The notes under the pieces are model-generated. The model made no database searches. It worked only from the letters and a program-made list of their open reading frames with translations, and was not told where the DNA came from. 44,402 nucleotides of DNA. It comes from Alphaproteobacteria bacterium (GTDB lineage: Bacteria; Pseudomonadota; Alphaproteobacteria; Rhizobiales; Rhizobiaceae). Location: assembly GCA_016861165.1 (NCBI GenBank), contig BOKV01000028.1, positions 1-44,402 of the forward strand. The letters are read 5' to 3'. Positions 17,516-28,661 of this stretch are shown here, piece after piece. The translations under genes were made by a program, and so were the position numbers. How positions within the stretch are numbered: the stretch's first letter is position 1; the number at the start of each line of letters is the position of its first letter.

Positions 17516-19231
17516 TCAGCGTCCGAACAGCCGTTCGATGTCCTGCAGCTTCAGTTCGATGAAGGTCGGCCGGCCGTGGTTGCACTGGCCTGAGTTCGGC
17601 GTGGCCTCCATCTGGCGCAGGAGTGCGTTCATTTCCTGCGGTCTCAGCTTGCGCCCGGCGCGCACCGATCCATGGCAGGCCATGGTCGCCGCCACCCGTT
17701 CGAGCCGGGCCTTTAATCCGCCGGCCTCGCCCCATTCGGCGATCTCGTCGGCAAGGTCGCGCACCAGCCGGGCGGTGTCGACCTCGCCGAGCATGGCCGG
17801 CGTTTCGCGCACGGCAACCGCCCCTGGGCCGAACGGCTCGATCACCAGTCCGAACGCCGCCAGTTCGTCGCCATGGCGGGTCAGGCGCGCGGCGTCCTCT
17901 TCGGCCAGTTCGACGATTTCGGGGACGAGCAGCATCTGGCTGGCGAGCCGGCCCGCCAGGCCCTGCTTCAGCGCTTCGTAGACGAGACGTTCGTGAGCGG
18001 CGTGCTGGTCGACAATCACCAGGCCGGTCTCTGTCTGGGCAATGATGTAGTTGGCATGGAGCTGGGCCCGCGCCGCGCCGAGCGGAAAGGCGGTCTCCGC
18101 TTCCTCGTCCGGAAGCGCGACTTCGCCCGACGGCGTGGCCATGCCTTCGAACGCGTGCTGCGGCTCGGCGAAGCCGCCGGCCGATCCGGCGCGGGCCGGC
18201 ACCCGGTCGAGCGCCGACACCATGGCACGCGCCCGCTCGCCCGAACCGCGCGGCCCGGCCTGGACGATCGCCGCGCGGATGGCCCCGACCACAAGACCGC
18301 GCACCAGGCCGGCGTCGCGGAAGCGCACGTCGGCCTTGGCCGGGTGCACGTTCACGTCGACCAGATGCGGGTCGAGTTCGACGAACAGCGCCACCACCGG
18401 ATGGCGGCCCGTCGCCATGGCATCGGCATAGGCGCCGCGCACGGCGCCGAGCAACTGCCGGTCGCGCACGGGCCGGCCGTTGACGAAGAAATACTGCCAT
18501 TGCGTGTTTCCGCGGTGGAAGGTCGGCAGGCCGGCCAGGCCGGTGAGGCGGACGCCTTCGCGTTCGGCCTCGATCGCGAGCGCGCTGTCGGCGAATTCGG
18601 CGCCGAGCACGTCGGCGAGGCGCGTGGCGAGGTCCGCCGGCGCGTAGTCGAGTGTCGAGCGGTCGGCGCCGGCAATCGCGAAGCGGATGGCCGGGAAGGC
18701 CAGTGCCATGCGCTTGAAGACGTCGGTGATAGCATTGGCCTCGGCCTGGTCGGAGCGCAGGAACTTCAGTCGGGCCGGCGTTGCGAAGAACAGGTCGCGC
18801 ACCTCGACCAGCGTGCCGCCGGCGATCGCCGCCGGCCTTGGCGCCGAGACAATGCCGCCGGCCACCTCGACCCGCCAGCCTTCGCCGGCGCCGCGCGCAC
18901 GGCTGGTCACGGTGAGCCTGGCGACCGCGCCGATCGACGGCAGCGCCTCGCCGCGGAATCCGAGCGTGCGGATGTCGAACAGGTCGTCGGACAGTTTCGA
19001 GGTGCAATGGCGCTCGACCGCCAGCGCCAGATCGTCGCGGCCCATGCCGACGCCATCGTCAACGACCCGGATGAGCGTCTTGCCGCCACTGGCGGTGGCC
19101 ACCTCGACGCGGCTGGCGCCGGCATCCACCGCGTTCTCCATCAGCTCCTTGACCACGCTGGCCGGGCGCTCGACCACCTCGCCGGCGGCGATGCGGTTGA
19201 TGACGGTCTCGGGCAGGCGGACGATGGGCAT
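17516..19231 (-). CDS. mutL: DNA mismatch repair endonuclease MutL
   Basis: 571 residues from ATG 19231. The N-terminal GHKL ATPase has the motifs ENAVDAGA (32-39), DDGVGM (58-63) and [12 protein letters not shown] (89-100). The Pro/Glu/Ala linker is at about 345-385. The C-terminal domain contains the metal-binding endonuclease motif DQHA-x2-E-x4-E at 408-419, and near the end CNHGRPT, the zinc-site motif. This is the nicking type of MutL, expected in organisms without MutH. The longer open frame to 19627 is a shadow of gabD on the other strand. Confidence 0.96.
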   Translation of the reverse strand: MPIVRLPETVINRIAAGEVVERPASVVKELMENAVDAGASRVEVATASGGKTLIRVVDDGVGMGRDDLALAVERHCTSKLSDDLFDIRTLGFRGEALPSIGAVARLTVTSRARGAGEGWRVEVAGGIVSAPRPAAIAGGTLVEVRDLFFATPARLKFLRSDQAEANAITDVFKRMALAFPAIRFAIAGADRSTLDYAPADLATRLADVLGAEFADSALAIEAEREGVRLTGLAGLPTFHRGNTQWQYFFVNGRPVRDRQLLGAVRGAYADAMATGRHPVVALFVELDPHLVDVNVHPAKADVRFRDAGLVRGLVVGAIRAAIVQAGPRGSGERARAMVSALDRVPARAGSAGGFAEPQHAFEGMATPSGEVALPDEEAETAFPLGAARAQLHANYIIAQTETGLVIVDQHAAHERLVYEALKQGLAGRLASQMLLVPEIVELAEEDAARLTRHGDELAAFGLVIEPFGPGAVAVRETPAMLGEVDTARLVRDLADEIAEWGEAGGLKARLERVAATMACHGSVRAGRKLRPQEMNALLRQMEATPNSGQCNHGRPTFIELKLQDIERLFGR

Positions 19232-19370
19232 GGCTGATTCGCTGCTTGACGGGGCATATTGGCGCAGGTCGGCCGCCAGTCCAACCACGGCGGCCCGCGA
19301 AACTTGAAAGCGCATGCCGATTGCGACAGATTGCCGGCTCGCGCGCGGCAGCACTGCAAAGGAGGCGGAC

Positions 19371-20828
19371 ATGTTGGCCAGTTCGGATGCGTTCAGGCGG
19401 GAGGCAAACCTCATCGGCGGCCAGTGGGTCGGTGCCGACTCAGGTGCGGTCATCGAGGTGACCAACCCGGCCACCGGCGAGAAGATCGGCACCGTGCCGA
19501 ATGCCGGGCGGGCCGAGACGGCGCGCGCCATCGACGCCGCGCAGAAGGCGTTCGAGAGCTTCCGCAAGACCTCGGTCCTGGAACGCTCGAAAATGCTGCG
19601 GCGCCTGCACGACGCCATCATGGACAATCAGGAGGCGCTGGCCCGGCTGCTGTCGACCGAACAGGGCAAGTCGCTGGCCGAGGCGCGCGGCGAGGTCGCG
19701 TTCTCGGCCGGCTATGTCCTGTGGTTCGCCGAGCAGGCGCGGCGCATCTATGGCGAGGTGGTGCCCTCGCCCTGGGCAGACCGCCGCATCCTGGTAACCC
19801 GTGAACCGGTCGGCGTCATCGCCGCCATCACGCCCTGGAACTTCCCGTCCTCGATGCTGGCGCGCAAGCTCGGCCCGGCACTCGCCGCCGGCTGCACCGC
19901 GGTGGTCAAGCCGGCCTCGCAGACGCCCTATTCGGGACTTGCCTGGGGGGTGATGGCCGAGGAAGCAGGCATTCCGGCCGGGGTCATCAACATCGTCACC
20001 GGCTCGGCCGCCGAGATCGGCGCCGAGCTCACCTCCAACCCGATCGTGAAGAAGATCACCTTCACCGGCTCGACCGAGGTCGGCAAGAAGCTGATGGCGG
20101 CCGCGGCCGGCACGGTCAAGAAGGTGTCGATGGAGCTGGGCGGCAATGCCCCGTTCATCGTCTTCGACGACGCCGATCTCGACCGCGCCATCGCCGGCGC
20201 GATGATCGCCAAATACCGCAACTCCGGCCAGACCTGCGTCTGCACCAACCGCTTCATCGTGCAGGCCGGCATCCATGACCGTTTCGTCGAGCGGCTCGCC
20301 GAGGAATCCAACCGGCTCAAGGTCGGCAACGGCCTGGAGGAGGGCACCCAGCAGGGTCCGCTGATCGACATGAAGGCGGTAGAGACGGTTGAATCCTTCG
20401 TTGCCGATGCGGTCGCCAAGGGCGGCCGGGTCGTCGCCGGCGGCAGGCGCCACGCCCTCGGCGGCACGTTCTTCGAGCCGACCGTGATCGCCGGCGCCAA
20501 TACCCAGATGCGGTTTGCCCGCGAGGAGATTTTCGGGCCGCTGTCGCCGGTGTTCAAGGTCGACAGCGAGGAGGAGGCGGTGGCGCTCGCCAACGACACC
20601 GAATACGGCCTCGCCTGCTATTTCTACACCCAGGATCTCGGCCGCGCCTTCCGCGTGATGGAGGGCCTGAAATACGGCCTGATCGGCGTCAACGAGGGGC
20701 TCATCACCACCGTCGAGGCGCCGTTCGGCGGCCTCAAGGAATCGGGCATCGGCAAGGAAGGCGGACACCAGGGCATCGACGACTATCTCGACGCCAAATA
20801 TGTCTGCCTCGGCGGCCTGGGGCTGTAG
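19371..20828 (+). CDS. gabD: NAD(P)-dependent succinate-semialdehyde dehydrogenase
   Basis: 485 residues from ATG 19371, preceded by a near-perfect AAAGGAGG. Oxidises succinic semialdehyde to succinate (last step of the GABA shunt). Aldehyde dehydrogenase features: [10 protein letters not shown], the FTGSTEVGK cofactor loop, general base Glu255 in MELGG, and catalytic Cys289 with Cys291 in GQTCVCTNR. The Cys-Val-Cys pair is a hallmark of SSADHs, where it can form a redox-switch disulfide. No gabT or transport gene is adjacent, so the physiological source of substrate is not visible. Confidence 0.92.
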   Translation: MLASSDAFRREANLIGGQWVGADSGAVIEVTNPATGEKIGTVPNAGRAETARAIDAAQKAFESFRKTSVLERSKMLRRLHDAIMDNQEALARLLSTEQGKSLAEARGEVAFSAGYVLWFAEQARRIYGEVVPSPWADRRILVTREPVGVIAAITPWNFPSSMLARKLGPALAAGCTAVVKPASQTPYSGLAWGVMAEEAGIPAGVINIVTGSAAEIGAELTSNPIVKKITFTGSTEVGKKLMAAAAGTVKKVSMELGGNAPFIVFDDADLDRAIAGAMIAKYRNSGQTCVCTNRFIVQAGIHDRFVERLAEESNRLKVGNGLEEGTQQGPLIDMKAVETVESFVADAVAKGGRVVAGGRRHALGGTFFEPTVIAGANTQMRFAREEIFGPLSPVFKVDSEEEAVALANDTEYGLACYFYTQDLGRAFRVMEGLKYGLIGVNEGLITTVEAPFGGLKESGIGKEGGHQGIDDYLDAKYVCLGGLGL

Positions 20829-20831
20829 CGA

Positions 20832-21752
20832 TCAGGTCAGGTTGTAGAACATCCGCTTGATCTCGGCGCGCATGCGCCGGATCGAGTCGAGGATGACGCC
20901 GGCAGTGACCGACAGCATCGAGACGATCATGATGCCGGTGCACAGTATGGCGGTCGGAAAGCGCGGCACCAGCCCCGTCTGCGCGTATTCGACGATGAGC
21001 GGGATGGCGAGCAGTGTCGCCAGCGCCATGCCGGCAAGGCCGATGCCGCCGAAGAAATAGAGCGGCTTGTACTCCTTCAGGAGCACGATGATCGTCTTGA
21101 GGATGCGGGCGCCGTCGCGGAAGGTCGACAGCTTGGAATGCGAGCCTTCCGGCCGGTCGCGATAGGGCAGCGCCAGCTCGGCGACCGGCAGTCGGAGCTG
21201 GGAGGCGTGCACCGATAGTTCGGTCTCGATCTCGAATCCGGCCGAGACCGCCGGGAAGCTCTTGACGAAGCGGCGCGAGAAGGCGCGGTAGCCGGAGAAG
21301 ATGTCGGAGAAGTCCTGGCCGAACAGCCGCGAATAGAGCGCGTTGAAGGCGCGGTTGCCGAAGGCATGGCCCCTGCGCTGGTGCTTGTCGTGGGCGCCGA
21401 TGCGCGCTCCCACCACCATGTCGGCGCCGTCGGCGACCAGCTTCTCGACAAGCCGCGGCGCGGCGCCGGCATCATAGGTGTCGTCGCCGTCGACCATGAC
21501 ATAGATGTCGGCTTCGATCTCGGAGAACATGCGCCGCACGACATTGCCCTTGCCGGGACGCAGCTCGCGGCCGACGATGGCGCCGGCCTGGCGCGCGATG
21601 TGAGCGGTCTCGTCGGTCGAGTTGTTGTCGTAGACATAGACCGAGCAGCCGGGGACGGCGCGCCGGAAGCCGTCGACGACGCTGGCGACCGTGAGCGCCT
21701 CGTTCTTGCAGGGGATCAGTACCGCGATCGCCTTGTCGCGCGCCATCAGCAT
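20832..21752 (-). CDS. GT2-family glycosyltransferase, polyprenyl-phosphate type with C-terminal membrane segments
   Basis: 306 residues from ATG 21752. The GT-A fold begins VLIPCKNEALTVASVVDGF, with YDNNSTDET and the metal-binding MVDGDDTYD (86-94). Conserved acceptor-side elements are SGYRAFSRRFVKSFP and GFEIETELSVHA. Two membrane helices at about 234-254 and 268-290 follow. This arrangement fits a dolichyl/undecaprenyl-phosphate sugar synthase. Longer in-frame sequence upstream is a shadow of the divergent membrane-protein gene. The sugar is unknown. It ends 3 bp from the convergent gabD stop. Confidence 0.88.
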   Translation of the reverse strand: MLMARDKAIAVLIPCKNEALTVASVVDGFRRAVPGCSVYVYDNNSTDETAHIARQAGAIVGRELRPGKGNVVRRMFSEIEADIYVMVDGDDTYDAGAAPRLVEKLVADGADMVVGARIGAHDKHQRRGHAFGNRAFNALYSRLFGQDFSDIFSGYRAFSRRFVKSFPAVSAGFEIETELSVHASQLRLPVAELALPYRDRPEGSHSKLSTFRDGARILKTIIVLLKEYKPLYFFGGIGLAGMALATLLAIPLIVEYAQTGLVPRFPTAILCTGIMIVSMLSVTAGVILDSIRRMRAEIKRMFYNLT

Positions 21753-21896
21753 CTGCGTGCCTCCCGCGTCGGGCCGTTTCCTCCTTCCTAGGCCGGCAGC
21801 CGTAAAAACTAAATTAATGATTGACGGCGATGGTTTGAGACGAAGCGGACGGTCCCCGGGGGAGCGCCGTCGGCGATCCTCGCACGGGCATCGATC
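21753..21896. promoter_or_regulatory. Divergent intergenic region between GT2 and GT-C genes
   Basis: 144-bp spacer that must carry both divergent promoters. It contains an unusually AT-rich patch at 21803-21822 (TAAAAACTAAATTAATGATT) in otherwise GC-rich surroundings. A TTGACG at 21821-21826 could be a -35 element for the plus-strand gene, but no good -10 follows. Boundaries of the promoters are not resolved. Confidence 0.35.
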
Positions 21897-23846
21897 ATGA
21901 CGAGCGGCATCGACAGCGCCCGCCTTTCCGTCACGGCTGCCGCCGGCACTGTGCCGGTCTCGTGGATGCGCGTCGTCCTGTGGACGGTGCTGTTCCAGTT
22001 CGCCTGGAACTGGCAGAAGCTGCCAAATGTCGTCGGCCAGGGCGCGATGCCGGACAATGACGACTTCCTGCGCCTGCAACAGGTGCGCGACTGGATCGCC
22101 GGCCAGGGCTGGTATGATCTTGTCCAGCATCGCATGGACCCGCCGGTGGGCGCCGACATCCACTGGTCGCGCCTGGTCGACGTGCCGATCGCCGCCCTCA
22201 TTGCGTTGTTCGGCGCGTTCACGGACACGGCTACGGCCGAGCGTCTCGCCATGGTGGTTTGGCCGACGCTGCTGCTGGTCGCCGCCGTCCTCGTGGTCGT
22301 GGCCGTCTGCCGGGCGATCATCGACCGGTTCAACCCGCTGCTGGCGGTGATGTTCACCGTCATGTGCTTCACGGCGCTGACCGAATTCGCGCCGGGGCGC
22401 ATCGACCACCATTCGATCCAGATACTGCTGTTCTGCCTCACCTTGCTTGGATTGGTAAACCCGGCGCGCTGGTGGGGGCATCTGTTGGCCGGCGCGGCGA
22501 TCGCCGCCAGCATCTCGATCGGCCTCGACGCGATCCTGCTGATCATGCTCGTGCTCGCCTGGCTCGGCCTTGACTGGGCGCTCATGCGCGACCGCGACGG
22601 CAAGGGATTGATGCGGGTCGGCGCCGGCATGGCGGCGGCATCGCTCATCCTCTATCCGCTCAACTTCGCGCCGGCGCACTGGCTGGTCGCCCGCTGCGAC
22701 GCCAATTCAATGGTCTACCTCGTGGCGCTGTGGGCGGTCGCCTCCGCCTTCGCCGTGCTGGCGCTGCTGTCGCCCCGCCTGTCGGCCGCGCCCCCGGCGC
22801 GAGCCATCGCCGCGCGGCTCGGCGCCGGGCTCATGGTCGGCCTGGCGACGGTCGGTGTCCTCTACCTCATGTTCCCCCACTGCGCCGCCGGGCCCTATGC
22901 GTCGGTCAGCGCCGAACTGAACGAGCGCTGGCTGGTCAACGTCAACGAGGCCAAGGGGCTGCTGGCCAAGACGGTCGATTTCCCCGAATTCTGGCTATCG
23001 GGTGTTGCCTATTCGCTGGTCCTGCTCGCCGTCGGCGCGGCGGTGGCCTGGCGCTACTGGCGCGAGCGGCCGGCCGTCATCGCGCTGTTTGCCACGCTGG
23101 TGCTGAGCATTGTCGCCATGCTGATCCAGTACCGCGCCATGCGGGTCGGCGTGTTCGCCTCGATCCCGCTCTCTGTCATCTTCGCGACGATGAGCTGGCA
23201 ATGGCTGAGCGCCCGCATGCGGCGTCCGGCACTCGCCGCTGCCGCCCAGGTGGTGCTGGTCGTCGCCATGATGTCGCCCGTCTGGTTCGTCGCCGGCGGC
23301 CTGCTCTTCCCCGACCAGCGTTTCGCGCCGGTGGTGCAGAGGGCCGTTGAGGACAAGGCGGCCGGCCGGCCGGTCGCGCAGTGGAAGACGACGCCGTTCT
23401 ACCTGTTCTGCAACGAGGCAGGCCAGTACGACTTCCTGGCCTCGCTGCCTGCCGGCCATGTCATGAGTGATCTGAACAGCGGTCCGGCCATCCTCGTCTT
23501 CACCGGACACACGGTGGTCGGTGGCGGCTACCACCGCAACGAACGGGCGATCCTCGACATGCTCGACTTCTTCGAGACCGATCTCGACGCACCGCGCCGA
23601 CTCGCCGCCGAACGCCGTCTCGACTACGTCGCATGGTGCGACCCGGGTGAACTCGACGCGCCGAAATATGAAGGCAGCCCGGCGCTGGCGGTGCAGCTTG
23701 CCGCCGGTACCGAGCCCGACTGGCTCGAACGCCTGTCGCCGGCAGGCGACCGCCTGCAGGTCTTCCGGGTCCACCGCGAACGGCTGGCAGGCCACCCAGC
23801 ACATGGTGCGCAGGGCGGAATGATCGCATCTTCACGATCGCGTTAG
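21897..23846 (+). CDS. Multi-spanning GT-C-fold membrane glycosyltransferase, STT3/PglB-like
   Basis: 649 residues, with roughly 10-13 hydrophobic membrane segments over the first ~480 and a soluble C-terminal part. The first outer loop has an acidic cluster (MPDNDDFLRLQQVRDW, Asp53/55/56) and RMDPPVGADIHWSRL. A second loop has GRIDHHSIQIL at 167-177, resembling the DHH region of archaeal AglB/STT3 oligosaccharyltransferases. It is therefore probably a lipid-linked-sugar-dependent glycosyltransferase, but the canonical WWDYG motif was not found. It is divergent from a polyprenyl-phosphate-type GT2 that could make its donor. Substrate and product unknown. Confidence 0.7.
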   Translation: MTSGIDSARLSVTAAAGTVPVSWMRVVLWTVLFQFAWNWQKLPNVVGQGAMPDNDDFLRLQQVRDWIAGQGWYDLVQHRMDPPVGADIHWSRLVDVPIAALIALFGAFTDTATAERLAMVVWPTLLLVAAVLVVVAVCRAIIDRFNPLLAVMFTVMCFTALTEFAPGRIDHHSIQILLFCLTLLGLVNPARWWGHLLAGAAIAASISIGLDAILLIMLVLAWLGLDWALMRDRDGKGLMRVGAGMAAASLILYPLNFAPAHWLVARCDANSMVYLVALWAVASAFAVLALLSPRLSAAPPARAIAARLGAGLMVGLATVGVLYLMFPHCAAGPYASVSAELNERWLVNVNEAKGLLAKTVDFPEFWLSGVAYSLVLLAVGAAVAWRYWRERPAVIALFATLVLSIVAMLIQYRAMRVGVFASIPLSVIFATMSWQWLSARMRRPALAAAAQVVLVVAMMSPVWFVAGGLLFPDQRFAPVVQRAVEDKAAGRPVAQWKTTPFYLFCNEAGQYDFLASLPAGHVMSDLNSGPAILVFTGHTVVGGGYHRNERAILDMLDFFETDLDAPRRLAAERRLDYVAWCDPGELDAPKYEGSPALAVQLAAGTEPDWLERLSPAGDRLQVFRVHRERLAGHPAHGAQGGMIASSRSR

Positions 23847-23857
23847 GGAATCGTTAA
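23843..23857 (+). promoter_or_regulatory. CtrA-like half-site pair upstream of the DUF2778 gene
   Basis: TTAG-N7-TTAA, one base off the TTAA-N7-TTAA CtrA consensus of alphaproteobacteria. It overlaps the stop codon of the upstream membrane protein and lies 42 bp before the first possible start of the DUF2778 gene. A short motif such as this can occur by chance. Confidence 0.3.
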
Positions 23858-23898
23858 CCAGCTTCCGGGACAATTCTCGCCAAAATCGGCTGCTAGCC

Positions 23899-25206
23899 AT
23901 GGGGCACTGCAAGGCTCGGGCTCGGCCGGGGCATGCCGGCGAACGGCATGCCGGACGGCCGGCGGGTGGGAATAGAGTATTGACTGGTTCCGTTTCTGTC
24001 GGCGCTGTCCGCCATGTGTCGCCACCGGCGCCGCGCAAGGCGCTGGCGCGCAGCGTGGCGGCCGCCGTGCTTATCAGCGCCGCGCTGGGCGGGGCGGCGC
24101 TAGCCGCCCTTGCCAGACCCGACGCCCGTGTCACGCCGCCGCTCGCCATCGACCTGCGGCCGCGCGCGGTGGCCGGAAGCGAGCCACTGGCGGTGCAGGC
24201 GGCCGTCGCCGTCCGTTTCGCCCTTCCCGCATTCAATGCCGCCACCATCGACGATCGCCGTTGGCAGGCGCCGACCGCCTTCGATCCGTCCGGTTCCGGG
24301 CGCTTCATGCTGGCCCCGCACGCTTTGGCGCTGCCGGCCGCGGGCAACCGTTTCGAGCCGTCGGTCGTTGCGCTCGGCCATGATCGCTTCCAGCCCGTTG
24401 CTGCGCCGACGGTCGCGGACGCCGGCGAGGCGCCGGTGGTTGTCGCCTCGCTCGACCCCGGCATCGCTCTCCCTGACGCCGGAGTCGCTCCGGCCAGTGC
24501 CATCGAGGCGATCGAAACCCTGACGCTGCCGCAGTCCGGTCCGCTGCCGGCGCTCCGGCCGGGCGAGGCGCGGCCGGCGCCGAAGCCGGCGAGCGCCAAG
24601 CCGGCGCCCACCACCGAACTCGCCTATGCCGCGCCCGACGACCCCCAGGAAGACCGCGGCCGCGGCCTGTTGGACGGCTTCCGTGGCCTGCTCAACCGTT
24701 CGAAGTTGCCCGGGCCGGGCAGCGGCATCGCCGTCTACGACATCCGCGGCAAGATCGTCTACATGCCGAACGGCCAGCGCCTCGAGGCCCATTCCGGCCT
24801 TGGCCCTATGCAGGACGATCCGCGCTACGTCCATGTCAAGATGAAGGGGCCGACCCCGCCCAATGTCTACAATCTGCGCATGCGCGAGGCGCTCTTCCAT
24901 GGCGTCGAGGCGATCCGCCTGCTGCCGATGAATCAGGAACTGATGAGAGGCCGCGACGGCATGCTGGCGCACACCTATCTGCTGGGCAATACCAAGAGCT
25001 CCAACGGCTGCTTGTCGTTTGAGCATTACGAGAAGTTCCTTGCCGCCTTCAAGCGCGGCGAGGTCAAGAAGCTGGTCGTCGTGCCGGACCTGAGCCACCT
25101 GCCCACCTACATGGCGATGCTGGAGCCGGACGGTGCCACGGGCGTGAAGGTGGCCGGCGTGGCCCCGCAGCCGCGGGCGCGTGCGTACGATCCCACGCCG
25201 CGTTAG
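23899..25206 (+). CDS. DUF2778 (Tlde1-like, L,D-transpeptidase-related) envelope protein
   Basis: 435 residues if ATG 23899 is used. The first ~28 look non-coding, so TTG 23980 or GTG 24016 may be the true start. One membrane segment (SVAAAVLISAALGGAALAAL) anchors it. A Pro/Ala-rich linker of ~200 residues leads to a C-terminal DUF2778 domain: SGLGPMQDDPRYVHVKMKGP, PPNVYNL, FHGVEAIRLLP, LAHTYLLG and the catalytic-cysteine motif SNGCLSFEHYEKF. In Salmonella Tlde1 this domain is a type VI effector acting on peptidoglycan tetrapeptides. Here it is a chromosomal, membrane-anchored, stand-alone protein with no type VI genes, so a house-keeping peptidoglycan role is more likely (inference). Confidence 0.82.
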   Translation: MGHCKARARPGHAGERHAGRPAGGNRVLTGSVSVGAVRHVSPPAPRKALARSVAAAVLISAALGGAALAALARPDARVTPPLAIDLRPRAVAGSEPLAVQAAVAVRFALPAFNAATIDDRRWQAPTAFDPSGSGRFMLAPHALALPAAGNRFEPSVVALGHDRFQPVAAPTVADAGEAPVVVASLDPGIALPDAGVAPASAIEAIETLTLPQSGPLPALRPGEARPAPKPASAKPAPTTELAYAAPDDPQEDRGRGLLDGFRGLLNRSKLPGPGSGIAVYDIRGKIVYMPNGQRLEAHSGLGPMQDDPRYVHVKMKGPTPPNVYNLRMREALFHGVEAIRLLPMNQELMRGRDGMLAHTYLLGNTKSSNGCLSFEHYEKFLAAFKRGEVKKLVVVPDLSHLPTYMAMLEPDGATGVKVAGVAPQPRARAYDPTPR

Positions 25207-26919
<1,713 letters not shown>

Positions 26920-26933
26920 AAGGGGTGAGCGAA

Positions 26934-27353
26934 GTGAACGCCGACCTGCTGCTGTGGCCGATCGCAATCCATGCCCTCGCAACGCTGTCGATCTATCTGC
27001 CGATGTGGCGCGTGCGCATGCGCACCGTGATGGAAGGCAAGGTCAGGGCCGGCGTCTATCGCCTCGGCGACGGCGAGCCGGAGGAAAGTCGGAAGTTTTC
27101 CAACGCCATCCGCAACCAGAACGAGACGGGCCTGCCGTTCTACGCCGCCTGTCTGGTCGCCCATGCCGCCGGTGGCGCGCCGGTGGCCGTGGTCGTGCTG
27201 GCCTGGGCGTTTCTCGTGCTCAAGCTCGTCCACCTCGCCATTCACGTCACGACCAACCGCCTGCGCCACCGCCGGCCGGCCTTCCAGACGGCGCTGATTG
27301 CCCTCGCGGCGCTATGGCTCGCCGTCGCCCTCGATCTGGCGGGCGTCCTCTAG
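26934..27353 (+). CDS. MAPEG-family membrane protein
   Basis: 139 residues from GTG 26934, 8 nt after AGGGG; GTG 26925 is a less likely start. Four hydrophobic segments: near the N-terminus, around LPFYAACLVAHAAGG, AVVVLAWAFLVLKLVHLAI and the C-terminal ALIALAALWLAVALDLAGV. The motif RKFSNAIRNQNETGLPFYA and HVTTNRLRHRRPAF fit the MAPEG superfamily of membrane glutathione/eicosanoid enzymes. The bacterial members mostly have no known reaction. It is 14 bp after guaB and 3 bp before the methyltransferase gene, clearly one operon. Confidence 0.8.
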   Translation: MNADLLLWPIAIHALATLSIYLPMWRVRMRTVMEGKVRAGVYRLGDGEPEESRKFSNAIRNQNETGLPFYAACLVAHAAGGAPVAVVVLAWAFLVLKLVHLAIHVTTNRLRHRRPAFQTALIALAALWLAVALDLAGVL

Positions 27354-27356
27354 GCG

Positions 27357-28655
27357 ATGCGGCTCGGCGGCCGGGCACAGGCGGCGATCGAGGTCCTGGA
27401 CGATATCGATGACCGGCATCGTCCGGCTTCGCTGGCGCTGCGTGACTGGGGTCTGTCGCACCGTTTCGCCGGCTCGGGCGATCGCGCCGCAATCGGCAAT
27501 CTGGTCTATGACAGCCTGCGCCGGCGCGCCTCGCAGCGCTGGCGCATGGACAGCGACGACAATGGCGATCTCGTCTGCGCCACGCTGCTCGGCCAATGGG
27601 GGTATGCAGCGGACGAGCTCGCCGGCGAGTTTGCCGCCGACCCGCATGCGCCGCCGCCGCCGAGCACCGACCGACTGGCGGCGTGGCGCTCGCGCGACCT
27701 CGCTGCGGCGCCCGATCACGTGCGCGCCGACGTGCCGCACTGGTGCGCGGGGCAGCTCGCGGCGAGCTTCGGCGCCGGCTGGGTCGGCGAGGCGCAGGCG
27801 TTCGCCTGCCGGCCGCCGCTCGACCTGCGCGTCAACACACTGAAGGCGAGCCGCGACAAGGTGCTGCGGGCGCTGGCCCGCTTCCACGCCCGACCGACCG
27901 ACCATTCCCCGGTCGGCGTCCGCATTGCGCCCGGCACGCGCGGCGCCCGCCTGCCCAACGTCCAGGCCGAGGCCGGCTACCAGAAGGGCTGGTTCGAGGT
28001 GCAGGACGAGGGTAGCCAGATCGCCGCGCTGGCCACCGGCGCGCGTCCGGGCGAACAGGTGCTCGACTACTGTGCCGGCGCCGGCGGCAAGACGCTGGCG
28101 CTTTCCGCGCTGATGGAAAACCGCGGCCAGGTCCACGCCCACGATGCGGACCGCATGCGGCTGGCGCCGATCCACGAGCGGCTGCGCCGCGCCGGCGCGC
28201 GCAACGTGCAGGTGGTGGCGCCGGACGCCGAAATGGCGGTGCACACCGTCCGCATGGACTGCGTGCTGGTCGACGCCCCGTGCACCGGCAGCGGGGTATG
28301 GCGCCGCCACCCGGACGCCAAATGGCGCCTGGACGAGGCCGCACTCGCCGCCCGCCTGCGCGAGCAGGATGCCGTGCTGGCGGGCGCGGCTGCCTTCGTC
28401 CGGCCCGGCGGCCGCCTGGTCTATGTCACCTGCTCGGTCTTCGCCGCCGAGAACGCCGAGCGGGTCGCCGCGTTTGTGGCGCGCCAGACGGAGTTCCGCC
28501 TTGCCGCGCCCGGCTCTCTGCCGGCTGCGGCGTGCGCGATTGCACAGACCGGCTCCGGGTCGGAATCTATGGTCACATTGTCGCCGGCCTCCACCGGCAC
28601 CGACGGTTTCTTCCTCGCCATGCTCGAACGGGCGGGTGGGGCTTCATCAGGGTAA
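27357..28655 (+). CDS. RsmB/NOP family RNA (cytosine-5)-methyltransferase
   Basis: 432 residues. SAM motif I is LDYCAGAGGKTLALS (236-250). The two family cysteines are present: Cys309 in DAPCTGSGVWRRHP and Cys359 in VYVTCSVF, the catalytic nucleophile and the release cysteine of m5C RNA methyltransferases. An N-terminal NusB-like RNA-binding region (first ~110 residues) resembles RsmB. Target is presumably 16S rRNA; position not inferable. It starts 3 bp after the MAPEG stop. Confidence 0.88.
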   Translation: MRLGGRAQAAIEVLDDIDDRHRPASLALRDWGLSHRFAGSGDRAAIGNLVYDSLRRRASQRWRMDSDDNGDLVCATLLGQWGYAADELAGEFAADPHAPPPPSTDRLAAWRSRDLAAAPDHVRADVPHWCAGQLAASFGAGWVGEAQAFACRPPLDLRVNTLKASRDKVLRALARFHARPTDHSPVGVRIAPGTRGARLPNVQAEAGYQKGWFEVQDEGSQIAALATGARPGEQVLDYCAGAGGKTLALSALMENRGQVHAHDADRMRLAPIHERLRRAGARNVQVVAPDAEMAVHTVRMDCVLVDAPCTGSGVWRRHPDAKWRLDEAALAARLREQDAVLAGAAAFVRPGGRLVYVTCSVFAAENAERVAAFVARQTEFRLAAPGSLPAAACAIAQTGSGSESMVTLSPASTGTDGFFLAMLERAGGASSG

Positions 28656-28661
28656 GCCTCC

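Noticed and set aside
21753..22679. N-terminal extension of the GT2 gene up to 22679
   Set aside because: The extension is antisense to the divergent membrane protein, and the GT2 fold begins just after ATG 21752.
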